Below, piece after piece: positions 37,347-45,649 of a stretch of DNA of 64,000 bases. Source of the DNA: Megalonaias nervosa. Its lineage: Eukaryota; Mollusca; Bivalvia; Unionida; Unionidae. The stretch spans positions 25,392 to 89,391 of the forward strand of contig JAECUM010006717.1 in NCBI GenBank assembly GCA_016617855.1. The letters run 5' to 3'. The notes under the pieces were generated by a model. It ran no database searches, was not told the origin of the DNA, and saw nothing but the letters and a program-made list of their open reading frames with translations. How positions within the stretch are numbered: position 1 is the first letter of the stretch; every line of letters begins with the position of its first letter. Made by a program: the position numbers and the translations under genes.

Positions 37347-38078
37347 TCATCTCATTTTCATGGCAGGCATCACACGTCTTGGAGCGGTTCGCAACGGACT
37401 CAATCGGGACAGTTCTTGCTTAGACAAATCCAGTAAACTCTTTAACACACCCGATCTCTCTTGGGCTTTGATTTTGGGGGCAGGTACTCTGTGAGGAGCG
37501 GTCACTGCCGCTAAAGAGGAAAAGGGTGTCACCACTGGAGGAGAAGTTTTTGGAGACGCAGGTTTCCAATTTTTCATCAAATTAGGAAAGATACGTGTCA
37601 AGTCGGGTTTAGCATTCATCACCAGCAACGGAGAAGTGGAAGAACCTGAGGCTACTGGAGACGTAGTCACCGTTGCGACAGGTCGTGGTTTGCGAATGTA
37701 AGGTTGCGTCCTGGCGGCAGTACCTCTCTTGCGTGTAGAAGCTGTTTTCTATGGACTATTCTTTTTCTTTTTCTGAGACTGTGACCTGGTCTTGACACTG
37801 CTGCTCTTTTTCGTTTTCCTCTGGGTACGTCGGGGAGTGTTTTTTTTTTTTTCCTTGGGGTGGACTTTGGAAGCATTAGGATCCCATTTTAAGAGGGAAC
37901 GAATGATGACACCTCCTAGAGAACCGCTACCTCTAGGTTTCAAAATGATTTGCTTTTTGGTTTAAATGTCGATGCGAGAATCGGCCAGTTGCGTCAAGGT
38001 TACTTTGTTTCTGTCAAAAAAACCTTTGGTTTGATGTGGAATGTAAATGATGCCTTGCAGTAATTGACGTGCTGTCAT
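37347..38078 (-). pseudogene. Lys/Arg-rich virion core-like protein, interrupted
   Basis: The ATG at 38078 opens MTARQLLQGIIYIPHQTKG, stopped by an in-frame TAA at 37962-37964. The frame continues with KPRGSGSLGGVIIRSLLKW, a highly basic stretch (RRTQRKTKKSSS, SQKKKKN), another stop near 37750, and a Pro/Ser/Thr-rich tail (37670-37347) with RIFPNLMKNWKPAS. It overlaps the ATPase stop by a few bases. Basic GGV-type proteins at this place would fit an adenovirus-like core or minor capsid role, which is inference. The tail is conserved in the older copy (46955-47110). Confidence 0.5.
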
Positions 38079-38084
38079 CGTAAA

Positions 38085-38546
38085 CTATCGTAAGACTTCT
38101 TTGAGACCAGCTTGATGCTCTTTGCGCGTAAACCAGACTTTAATTTCTTCTTCGTCTTCTCCTAACATGTCGTCGAAGATGACCAGATGGGTTTGACTGG
38201 GGTCAGACACGATCCCGTCGTCTTCACCAGGAATGCCTTCCACAAAGACGATGGAATCGCCTTGACTTTCTCGCAGAAGGCTGTACGCCAATTGCCACAC
38301 TTTGTAACAGCACACGATTCGTTGAGGTGGACGATCGATCAAATGATGTTTATGTTCGATTAAACGTTTGACAAATTCGGTTTTGCCTGAACCGCTAAAT
38401 CCAGCAATGAGCATCTTAAAGGGATGGCGAAGATACAAGGCCTCCGAACTAGCACGATCTAAGTGTTTGTCGATGACTTTGAAAGTAGACAGTAGAGGTA
38501 GCCATAGTACTATAAGGAATGTCACTTTTGACACGAGGACAGTCAA
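38085..38546 (-). pseudogene. Packaging-type ATPase (FtsK/A32-like), C-terminally truncated
   Basis: The frame shows HPFKMLIAGFSGSGKTEFVK with a Walker A motif (GFSGSGKT) at about residue 52, then PPQRIVCCYKVWQ, FVEGIPGEDD and Walker B HLVIFDDML. This is the order in Polinton genome-packaging ATPases. The frame stops after FTRKEHQAGLKEVLR, soon after Walker B, at 154 codons, where the family usually continues for another 60-100 residues. It is therefore probably truncated. In related elements it pumps the linear genome into the capsid, which makes the lack of a capsid gene here notable. Confidence 0.85.
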
Positions 38547-38715
38547 GACAAGAGTCTTTTTACTTTTTTCAGGACACGTTTATTGCTATCTTTAATTGTG
38601 AACAACACGAAAGACAAAAATACATAAAAGCCAAATGGTTAAGTACATGAATAAAAGACACATCAAAACAATCATAGTGGAATATAAACAAGTCACTGTA
38701 CAACATTTTTGGTGA

Positions 38716-38916
38716 TCAAGAGGTGGTATCGTAGGGACAGTGTGTAATGGTCTTAGTCTCCCCACTGGGCACAGTCACACAGCGGTCCTCCCGGAATGGC
38801 CTTTCGGGGATGTCAATGATGGTCCGGTCCTGTCCGGAAGGGAGTGGTTCTTCTTCTTCTGGTTCTGTCACTAACACAGGATTAAAAGTTACTTTTTCAC
38901 TGAACGTTTTAATTTT
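38716..38916 (-). CDS. Acidic tail ORF after the NWGR protein
   Basis: Directly after the TAA that ends the NWGR-protein frame, the same frame continues TFSEKVTFNPVLVTEPEEEE, PLPSGQDRTIIDIPERPF and ends CPYDTTS before TGA. There is no ATG, so it is either a C-terminal part reached past the stop or decayed sequence. The older copy shows a related stretch after its NWGR remnant (46712-46880; EEPDREENPLP). This supports real coding ancestry. The function is unknown. Confidence 0.4.
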   Translation of the reverse strand, partial: KIKTFSEKVTFNPVLVTEPEEEEPLPSGQDRTIIDIPERPFREDRCVTVPSGETKTITHCPYDTTS

Positions 38917-39385
38917 TTAGGATGATAAATCTTGGGCATAGTGTGCCACTTCTTTTGTCCAAGCCTCGAAGCCCCAACGTTTCCAGTTACGTACATCTTT
39001 CCAGTAAGGGTGTAAGTCACAAGCTACACACACATCATCGTACACATCTTCAGTGCCTAAATGTTGACGAATCTTTCTTTCCTGCAGAGGTCGATAAGTA
39101 TCGAGATGAAAGCGCAAAGTTTTTAATATAATGAGTCTCTCGTGTACATTTAAAGGGACCACTTTCATGTTTTGGGGGTATGTACTGTTCGTAAAGAGTC
39201 CACAAGGAATCGGCCGGTAAACGAAATCCCAGAAAGCAAGTCACTAAGACACACACCACATGTCGACCCCAATTTAATGGACACAGTTCTCGTAAAATGA
39301 GATGTTAATCCTCCACCGTTTGAATATTGTCATTGATTTCCTTCCACGGAATCTGTTGTATCACGAATGATAAAGGTCCTGCCAT
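38917..39385 (-). pseudogene. NWGR-motif protein (weak BH1 resemblance), interrupted
   Basis: The ATG at 39385 lies about 15 nt after a TATA box. The frame gives QQIPWKEINDNIQ, an in-frame TAA near 39308, then LILRELCPLNWGRHVVCVLV and LWTLYEQYIPPK. In another frame (39168-38917) it continues KVVPLNVHERLIILK through NWKRWGFEAWTKEV to DLSS. The NWGR core preceded by a helix is the hallmark of the BH1 motif of Bcl-2 proteins, and the later W..W..E segment loosely recalls BH2. However, the spacing between them is too long for a classical Bcl-2 fold, so this is only a hypothesis. An orthologous remnant lies at 46238-46712. Confidence 0.55.
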
Positions 39386-39392
39386 GGTAGCC

Positions 39393-39406
39393 AGTTTTTA
39401 TACCCT
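39393..39406 (-). promoter_or_regulatory. TATA box before the NWGR gene
   Basis: Minus strand 'gggtataaaaactgg', ending about 10 nt before the ATG at 39385. The older copy has 'gatataaaagc' in the same place (46219-46229). Confidence 0.65.
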
Positions 39407-39520
39407 CTTTTTGTCGGAGGTAATAAGTGTACTTTTTGCATAGAACTAATCGTACTCCAGTAGCGAATCCAAATTTTTTAGTCACTAGTTGACACACTAC
39501 ACCCCGCACAGAATTTTCTT

Positions 39521-39811
39521 CTATAGAATTCGTTGTAGTATGGCCAGCTTGTAAGTAGAAGAATGAGTAGCAACCAAAGTATTCTGGTCCTCGTCCAGTT
39601 GAACAATGTCTGACCATTGGAACGCTTTCACATGAATCAATCCTCTTATCGCATTCAGGTACCAGTGGTTCCAACATCGTTGATGTAATGGATGCAATTG
39701 TCCTTTACGTTTCACTTGTATTTTGACCAACTCTCGGTAAATGCGTTCTCTCAGCTCCACAGGCAAACCACGAATGTTCTCTTGTAAAGTATCCATAACC
39801 ATGTCAGTCAA
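39521..39811 (-). CDS. ELRER-type small protein
   Basis: A 96-codon frame with LPVELRERIYRELVKIQVKR, a basic HPLHQRCWNHWYLNAIRG stretch and an acidic C-terminus. The start overlaps the preceding ORF by 8 nt. The LPxELRxRIYxEL pattern resembles the first helix of F-box-like domains, which recruit SCF ubiquitin ligases; this is suggested by eye and unproven. Related ORFs occur in the older element at 32245-32427 and 46071-46190, so it belongs to the conserved gene set. The sequence downstream (39520-39400) may encode a continuation in another frame. Confidence 0.5.
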   Translation of the reverse strand: MTDMVMDTLQENIRGLPVELRERIYRELVKIQVKRKGQLHPLHQRCWNHWYLNAIRGLIHVKAFQWSDIVQLDEDQNTLVATHSSTYKLAILQRIL

Positions 39812-40193
39812 ACACTTCTCCTAGAGCGAAAGTGACGGACGTAGTAAGTAATTTCTGGCCACTGCCGTTCCAGGAAACGGTCAAGAATTCATTAAAACCT
39901 TCTAAAGTAAATGGTCTAAAGCGGAATATTCGGAAGAACGCACACTTGATCCAGAGAAGTCTGACTTGTTTGTTGACTTTTGTCAATTTCCTCTTGTGAA
40001 TTTCTCGACATAAAAGTTCCTCAGTCACCAATTGAGATTTTGCTCTGACAAGTCCCTGCCAAATGTCCTTGTAGGTCTTCTCTTGCAATTCGTTTGGTAA
40101 TACTTGAATATTATTTTTTTAAATGAGGTTTAAATACTTGTCTAGGTGTTGTCCAACGTTTGACTCCTAGCCAAGCTGGTTTCTTAAACGACA
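39804..40193 (-). CDS. Unrecognised small basic protein
   Basis: The frame 40088-39804 encodes 94 residues starting QEKTYKDIWQGLVRAKSQL and containing RLLWIKCAFFRIFRFRPFTL. An upstream ATG at 40193 (SFKKPAWLGVKRWTTP) is in a different frame, joined across an A-rich run, so the N-terminus is uncertain. No family is recognised. It lies between a BIR gene and the ELRER-type gene and overlaps the latter by 8 nt. Confidence 0.35.
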
Positions 40194-40205
40194 TGGTGTG
40201 CCACT

Positions 40206-40824
40206 TCAACGACGAGGTCCCACTAAAGGTAGGTAGTGACAATCCGGAGATCATCGAGCATGTTCCGGGTAAGCGGAATCTTTATTCTCCCACTCGTGCA
40301 GTGACACGCCGCAACTGAAGCACTTGACTTTATCTCCTTCTCCCAAGTAGATAAATCCGGCTCTGGCTAATTCCTCGGGGGTAGGTCCTCCCAGATATTT
40401 AGGCCATTTTCCCCGGAAGGTTTGGAATCGACTTTCAAAGTCGCAGTATTCAGGCAATCGCACAGGGAACGAATATTCATCTTTCACAGGTTCATTTCGA
40501 TGAGGGTACGGTGAAATTCGCAGGAGTTTGCTCAGTTTTGGATGACATCCGTAGGGTGATAGCCACATGGTTTCATAATGATGACATCCACCATGAAAAC
40601 CAGTAAAGTGAAAAGGAGTACGATGACGAGTGGCATCGCTTTCGCATCCGTCAGGTTTGACACGCACAGCATCACTTTCCATGGTAGCTGTAGTGGTAGT
40701 CATAGCAAAATTTCTTATGATGTGATACTGAATCGCAAGGCACAGCATCGCACTCCACTTGAGAATCACCGAACTTGAAATGTGCCTGTCTGAAATTCAT
40801 TTGTGCTTCTCTGAAAGGATTCAT
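40206..40824 (-). pseudogene. BIR (IAP-like) protein 2, truncated
   Basis: The frame 40769-40251 contains a BIR domain over about the last 75 codons: SRFQTFRGKWPKYLGG, LARAGFIYLGEGDKVKCFSC, GVSLHEWENKDSAYPEHAR. The zinc ligands C, C and H are present, but a TGA at 40251-40253 falls just before the segment that should carry the last cysteine; a Cys-His pair is readable beyond it. Upstream, another ATG (40824, MNPFREAQMNFRQAHF) lies closer to the TATA box but in a different frame. BIR domains in IAPs bind caspases or pro-apoptotic IAP antagonists. There is no RING. A sister copy sits directly upstream (40883-41362). Confidence 0.85.
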
Positions 40825-40879
40825 CTTTCTCGCTTGGTCTTGGTAGTCGCAATGAACTATCGGTCTTGGACGTTGTCCC

Positions 40880-40893
40880 TTTTTATACTAGTC
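40880..40893 (-). promoter_or_regulatory. TATA box before BIR gene 2
   Basis: Minus strand 'gactagtataaaaaggg', 56 nt before the ATG at 40824. It overlaps the end of the BIR 1 frame. Confidence 0.75.
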
Positions 40894-41362
40894 GTAATGA
40901 AGTCTCGAGCTTGTACATCGTTCCTTTATTATGACTAGTTTTGAAAGTCTTCATTTTTTTCTTCTTGGACAACGGTACTACCTTCTCTACGGTACCGTCA
41001 TACCTGAACCGTAGTGTGATGAGTGGAAAGACCAAAGAAAGGTAAGGACAGTGTGAAGCCCATCGAGTATGTTCCAGAACTGCTGAATCTTTATAGATAC
41101 ATCGATCCATACGCAACTTCAGACCACAACTGAAACACTGTACTTCGTATCCCAATACAGTCTCAGGTCCCACGTAGACAAATCCTGTTCTAGCTAAAAC
41201 ATTCGCAGTAGGTAATCCTTCCCTATCCGTAGGCCATTTTTGAAACGTTTCCAATCGACTGGCACAACTACAATAATCAGGCAAGAAAACAGGAAAATGG
41301 TCTGGTTTGAACTTGGAGTTCTCCGTGGGTCTCTCACTGGATTCTTGCTGTGTCGAAGTCAT
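40883..41362 (-). CDS. BIR (IAP-like) protein 1
   Basis: An intact 159-codon frame with one BIR domain at residues of about 25-110: CASRLETFQKWP, LARTGFVYVGPETV, EVQCFSCGLKLRM, and EHTRWASHCPYL. The zinc ligands (CxxC, His, Cys) are all present, with the conserved Arg early in the domain and a Gly in AGF/TGF position. BIR proteins of the IAP family block caspases or IAP antagonists; baculoviruses and other large DNA viruses carry them. There is no RING, so if active it may act as a decoy or direct inhibitor. The ATG lies 29 nt inside the polymerase frame, 32 nt after a TATA box. It is the best-preserved gene with a clear host-interaction theme. Confidence 0.9.
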   Translation of the reverse strand: MTSTQQESSERPTENSKFKPDHFPVFLPDYCSCASRLETFQKWPTDREGLPTANVLARTGFVYVGPETVLGYEVQCFSCGLKLRMDRCIYKDSAVLEHTRWASHCPYLSLVFPLITLRFRYDGTVEKVVPLSKKKKMKTFKTSHNKGTMYKLETSLRLV

Positions 41363-43700
41363 CCTTCTTGTTGGTGGCTATCGTCTTGGAACCATTTTTT
41401 ATACTAGCGTGTCCGTAAGGTAAAGTGAAGTGGTTGGGAAGCCGAACTCTCTTCTGGTACACGATTTGATGCACTTTTTCCAAAGGCCGACTGACAATTT
41501 GGTGTGTGGATAAACGTACAATCTTGTGAGGTTCGTAGGTGGTCACTTTAAAATTTCGATCCTGTCCAGACTGCAAGGCTTTTTTCAACACACCAAAGTT
41601 CACCACTCGACCGGTGCGATAATCGAGAGTCAATCCTTTCACTTTACACTCCGTGTGCACTTCTCCTTGTGGGTCAAGGTATTCGTAGCCGTAATTTTTG
41701 GGACCGCCACTAGCAGAACTTAGAATCTTGTCGTTGGGGTGCTCATCTGTCCGGGCTCCTAAACGGTCTCCTTCGATGTTAGGGTGACGGTGACCCAGGC
41801 GATCGATGTAGATGCAACTGTCCGTGTCAAAACACAGTACACGATCTCCTAATTTGTGTAAAGCTTCGTACAATTTTAAGCGAGCATGGGCCATCACGTA
41901 TGCCGCAATGATGACATTTCCAAATTCGTCGGCCTCAACAAAGTCCAGTTCTTCTTCGTAATTGACTAAGATCAAGTCCACACGAACGACGTCCACGTGT
42001 TTCATGTATTTGGTTTTGTCGTGAATCAACTGGAAGTAGCGGGAAGGTTCTGTCAAATACTCCGTCTTGGGTAAACACGGTCATTGTGCCATTTTGCCCC
42101 ACAAGCAATTTAACATCACTTTGGCAAACGATCGCCTTCCTTCGTTTTTCTCCACGTGGTCTAAAGTGATGCCTTCCTGTTCGCGTTATTTGTCTTTGAA
42201 TTTCTTTTGGTCTTCGGGAGTGTGGCACCAGGAAGGATAGCCGCTGGCTTCTTGTTTCAGTCTTAAAAAGGCATCCACGTAGTCTGCGAAAATGCCTTTC
42301 TGAGTCTCGTCGCCCTTGTGGTACTGTTCTGTCTTGGGAAAGTGGTAAATTTCATAAACTTCTAACAGTTGGTATCCCAAGAGCTTTGAACAATTCCACG
42401 CTAACCCAGGTTCCCGTTAAGGCACGTTCTTCCTGAGTGTGCTGACAAGGTTGGTCTTGGATGCACGTTTCGGCACAAGTACGGCACAAGGGAAACATCA
42501 GTTTTCCTTGACAATGGTGTGGTAAAAGGGGATGGTACTAGTTCGGGAGAGGCAAGACTTTGCACTTGATCAATCCTTCGTATTGTCGAATGTTGTCCAG
42601 GTCGATGTGTTCCACCAGCAATTGCGGGTGCCCAGCGGGAAAGTGACAATATTTGCACACGTAAGGATACAGCGAACACACGTCCAAGTATTTGATTTCT
42701 TCTCCTTTCTCCTTGTTGGCTTGGTACAGCAAACAGGTGGCATTCGCCCGTCCTCCGTACAAGCTGTCCCGCGGGTTCATTGGGTCCACCAGCTTGAAAC
42801 TTTCCACGATCGGTTTTCAAGCTAAGACGTCTTGCAATTTTTGCATTTCAGGAATGCCACAGGATGTGTCTTTGGATATCCCCGCTTTTTGTAACAGGAG
42901 TTCTGCTTCTCTTCGTTGTTTGGCTCGGTCCGATCGTTGAATAGTTTTTCAGGCTCTTTTCCATTCTGCCGTGTCGTTCTTGTCGGCATGCGTTCGTCCC
43001 ACCACGATGGCACGGGCTAAACACATCTCGTCTTGAGGATTGTTAATCTGAACGAGGCTGCGCTTCACGTTGCGAAGGTAGTCCACCAATAATACATTTT
43101 TGCGCTCTCCGGTCCCTTGGGGAAGAGAGACGTGGATCATGAACAGTGTCGCTTTTCCGTCAGTGATGTGAAACATGTCGTTGGATTGTTGCACGTGTTG
43201 AATCTTGTCGATGACTTTGGAAGGTATCAGTTCTGATGGGCTGCTAAACTCGATCCAAACGGGGACTTCAAACTGTCGTGATAAATGGAAAGTCTCAAGC
43301 GGCCGTCTTCTTTGGCTTCACATTGCTGTTTTAGTGTGGTTAACATAGAATCCCACACATCGGTGATGAACCCCTCTGCTTTCTCCAACGGTACGTCGGA
43401 CTTGAAATCTTCAAACTTCACCGTGTACGTGTAGGCCGTGGTTTTAAATTTTCTGGAGGAGCGTTTGTCTGTTTCTCGAATGTGGTAGGGTTTAGTGGTG
43501 ATGGCAGACTTTGGCTTGGTGCAGACTCTCTGGGTCTGGATTCTGGTTCACTCATCTCATCTTCAAAATCGCTGGCATGAAAAAAGTTTGAGCCAAGACT
43601 TAAGCTACTGTGCGAGGTGATAAGTCACGTTTTGCCTCTTACTTTCTTCTTCTTTCTTCAAGAAATGATGCGATCGTTTCGTCTTGACTGCAAAAAGTCA
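41334..43700 (-). pseudogene. Family B DNA polymerase (protein-primed type)
   Basis: Minus-strand frames give, in order: SEPES near the start (43555), EGFITDVWDSMLTTLK and RLRLSIYHDS (43421-43227), QSNDMFHITDGKATLF and INNPQDEMCLARAIVV (43194-42949), GGRANATCLLYQ with motif A YLDVCSLYPYV (42807-42538), FADYVDAFLRLKQEASGYP (42380-42186), motif B-like KVMLNCLWGK near 42110, and motif C CFDTDSCIYI (about 41830). This is the organellar/viral PolB family of Polintons, replicating linear genomes by protein priming. All catalytic Asp residues are visible. A TAA at 42186-42188 and several frame changes break it. Its C-terminus overlaps the start and TATA box of BIR gene 1. Confidence 0.92.
41394..41408 (-). 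promoter_or_regulatory. TATA box before BIR gene 1, inside the polymerase frame
   Basis: Minus strand 'gctagtataaaaaatgg', about 32 nt before the ATG at 41362. It lies inside the polymerase coding frame, where it encodes part of SIKNGS. Confidence 0.75.
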
Positions 43701-43722
43701 AATGACTACATTTGAAACGCCA

Positions 43723-43760
43723 TGGACACCTTTATATTCATGTTAGGGTATATATAAAGG
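43723..43760. promoter_or_regulatory. Divergent TATA pair between polymerase and zinc-knuckle genes
   Basis: Plus strand 'gggtatatataaaggg' (about 43746-43761) and minus strand 'tgaatataaagg' (about 43740-43729) lie back to back. Each precedes a gene transcribed away from the other. The older copy has a similar arrangement at 31083-31120. Confidence 0.7.
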
Positions 43761-43857
43761 GTTAGTGCCTTCCCTCACAGTATTCATTTCACTCTCAAAC
43801 CGACCAGCACGTTGGAAGAGCCAACACAGATAGAACTTCTGATCAGAGCTTTGCGAG

Positions 43858-44233
43858 GTGTCATACGAAAGTTTTCTTCAGACAAGCCGACGGATTATTC
43901 CCCCTCCTTTCAAGATAAAAGTCAAGATACTTGATATATCTGTCAGGAGAAAGGGCACTGGGCTACAGAATGTCACGACCGTCAAAAAAGCAAGACCAGT
44001 GTCAAAAGAGACAAAAGTCAAGATACCTGTTATCATGTCAAGAGAGAGGACATTGGTCTTCAGACTGCTCTAAGAAACAACATGTGCAGGAGGAAGAAGA
44101 AGAAGAGGTGCCCAAGGGAAAGGATAAACCCCGACGAATTCAGAAAGAGAAGAAAAGAAGACGAGAAAAACGTGAGGAAGAAGAGGAGGAAAAACCTGTG
44201 AAAGTGAAGAAAATCAGAAAACAGAGAGAGTGA
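43858..44233 (+). pseudogene. Double zinc-knuckle (CCHC) protein
   Basis: Two repeated segments share DKSQDT followed by a CCHC knuckle. The first, at about 43934-43974, reads YICQEKGHWATEC with TGA at the position of the first Cys. The second, at about 44029-44072, is CQERGHWSSDC in another frame. Downstream is an acidic run (EEEEEEVPKGKDK) and a Lys/Arg/Glu-rich tail ending KIRKQRE and TGA. CCHC knuckles of retroviral-nucleocapsid type bind single-stranded nucleic acids; their presence beside the polymerase may indicate a replication or packaging role (inference). The gene is on the opposite strand to most of the element. Confidence 0.75.
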
Positions 44234-44454
44234 AAGAAAAAAGACAGAAGAAGTCTATGAACTTTTTTAAAGTGTTATGTTGTGTTGTGAATTGGATTGT
44301 AAAATTCCTACCAGAATAGACCAGACAGAAAAGCGTAAGTGTCTCATGGTCTTGATTTTTTAGCATAAGGGCCTACACTCACGTACTCACACACGTACAT
44401 CATAGGGTAAAAAAGGGATTTTGAGTTTTAATTGATTGAGGCAAAATGAATACT

Positions 44455-44493
44455 ATCTCTTTTCGAAAGAAATGGGTGGCCCTGAAAAGGACC
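44455..44493 (-). terminator. Histone-type 3' processing signal 3
   Basis: Minus strand: stem GGTCCT, loop TTTC, stem AGGGCC (44493-44478), with one T-G wobble. It is preceded by CAAC and followed by ACCCA, exactly the canonical histone 3' flank. Eleven nt on lies TCGAAAAGAGAT (44466-44455). It is downstream of the coiled-coil gene ending at 44613. Confidence 0.85.
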
Positions 44494-44612
44494 GTTGGGT
44501 GTTTGTTTTTTTTTAATAAAAAAACAACAACTCAGGAACGAGAAGCAATCAGTTTTAACTGCCTTAAGCCTTTGCCACGGCCAAGGCCAACTTCTGGACC
44601 TGCTCCTGTCGA

Positions 44613-45144
44613 TTAATGGGTAGAAATCACTAGGGATGGTATCTCAGGCGTGCTAACAGGGTTGGGCTGTTTGGCTCGGGAGGGTACTTTTCTCTTGGGT
44701 CGTAATAAAGAAGTCTGATACATTTGTTTCAGACTTCTTAACTCTGCCAAAATCTCCAAGAGTACCGTTACCGTTTGACTTTCACTGTTCTCCTTCTCTC
44801 CTAGACCTTGTTTCTTCTCTGCTTCTTCTTCTTCCTGTAGTTTCCCTGTTGCCTCTTCTTCTTCTCACTGTTGCTGTTCAAGGAAAAAAACTTGTTCTGC
44901 TTCTTTCTGCTGTGGTAAAAATTTCTCCAATTCTTCTTTCTGTCTCTGTTTAAAATCCTCCACGTATGGTAAAGAAGGAGAAGGTGTCAAAGGTGCTGGT
45001 ACCAGAACAAATTCTTGTGAAGAAGAGAGAATCCACTAAATTCCAATTGAAATCGACCTCTTATGGAAGTAGACCTGTGTTGACTTTGGTAGCCGCTGCT
45101 ATTCGATTGTTTCTTGTCTCCACGGCCGGTGCACCCCAATTCAT
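44613..45144 (-). pseudogene. Coiled-coil Glu/Gln-rich protein, interrupted
   Basis: The ATG at 45144 opens NWGAPAVETRNNRIAAATK and stops at 45061. A second frame (about 45030-44613) reads VEDFKQRQKEELEKFLPQQ, a Gln/Glu-rich stretch broken by TGA near 44867, then VTVLLEILAELRSLKQMYQ and a basic SLLRPKRKVPSRAK, ending VISTH and TAA. The heptad-like Leu spacing suggests a coiled coil. No family is recognised. A palindromic TATA (45216-45226) lies upstream and a histone-type stem-loop about 120 nt downstream, so it is a well-delimited transcription unit. Confidence 0.5.
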
Positions 45145-45215
45145 TGTCTTCTTAATTTCCGTTATGTTTCAAAAAACAATGTCACATCGATTCACTGCGC
45201 ACAGACGCTAGCGCA

Positions 45216-45226
45216 CCTATATAGGG
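45216..45226 (-). promoter_or_regulatory. TATA box before the coiled-coil gene
   Basis: 'cctatataggg' lies about 75 nt before the ATG at 45144 on the minus strand. It resembles 'ccctatatataggg' at the older divergent promoter (31091-31104). Confidence 0.55.
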
Positions 45227-45345
45227 AATGGGACGTCACAGGTAGCTCTCTTCGGATTGGAAGACAGACTCCGCGAAGTGACCAATTTTGTAACTCGTGT
45301 TGGGATTGGTGAACAATCTCAATCCGTTTTGATCCGGTCTTCCTC

Positions 45346-45355
45346 TATAAATAAA
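45346..45355 (+). promoter_or_regulatory. TATA box for the rightmost plus-strand unit
   Basis: 'ctctataaataaac' lies about 50 nt before the ATG at 45396. Confidence 0.6.
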
Positions 45356-45395
45356 CGCGGTTCACTTCATTCGCCTCACCTGTTCTCGACACAAG

Positions 45396-45640
45396 ATGTG
45401 GACAAACGTTGAATCCTCTACTCTCGTATCGTCGATGCTGTTCCGTACGGACTTACCCATGTATATTAAATCATCATGGACAATCATCCGGATCACCTAG
45501 ACCAGCGTTTGGAAAAGAAGGATCTATGTGGAGAGACAAGGTTGTCTGAAGCGAGTCCTCATCTACGGTCCAGAGGTCAGACGAAGTTTAAGAAAGAGAA
45601 GATCAGTGAGATGTCCTCTATGTTAACGAACTGGTGTCAA
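45396..45640 (+). CDS. Small plus-strand ORF(s) at the right end
   Basis: The first ATG after the TATA box (45396) opens a 34-residue frame beginning MWTNVESSTLVSSMLF that stops at 45500. Overlapping it, an ATG at 45476 gives a charged peptide (DNHPDHLDQRLEKKDLCGE and on) that would run into the stem-loop. Which frame is real, or whether both derive from one damaged gene, cannot be decided. The promoter and histone-type 3' signal define the unit better than the protein does. Confidence 0.3.
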
Positions 45641-45649
45641 CATAAAAAC

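Noticed and set aside
36133..38546. Capsid gene in the inner element
   Set aside because: All frames between integrase and ATPase are accounted for by short basic, hydrophobic or Pro-rich proteins; no jelly-roll-family motif such as the one at 47615-47905 is seen.
44230..44300. 'acttttttaaagt' palindrome after the zinc-knuckle gene as a fifth histone-type stem-loop
   Set aside because: The stem is A/T only, and the loop and downstream purine box do not fit the pattern.
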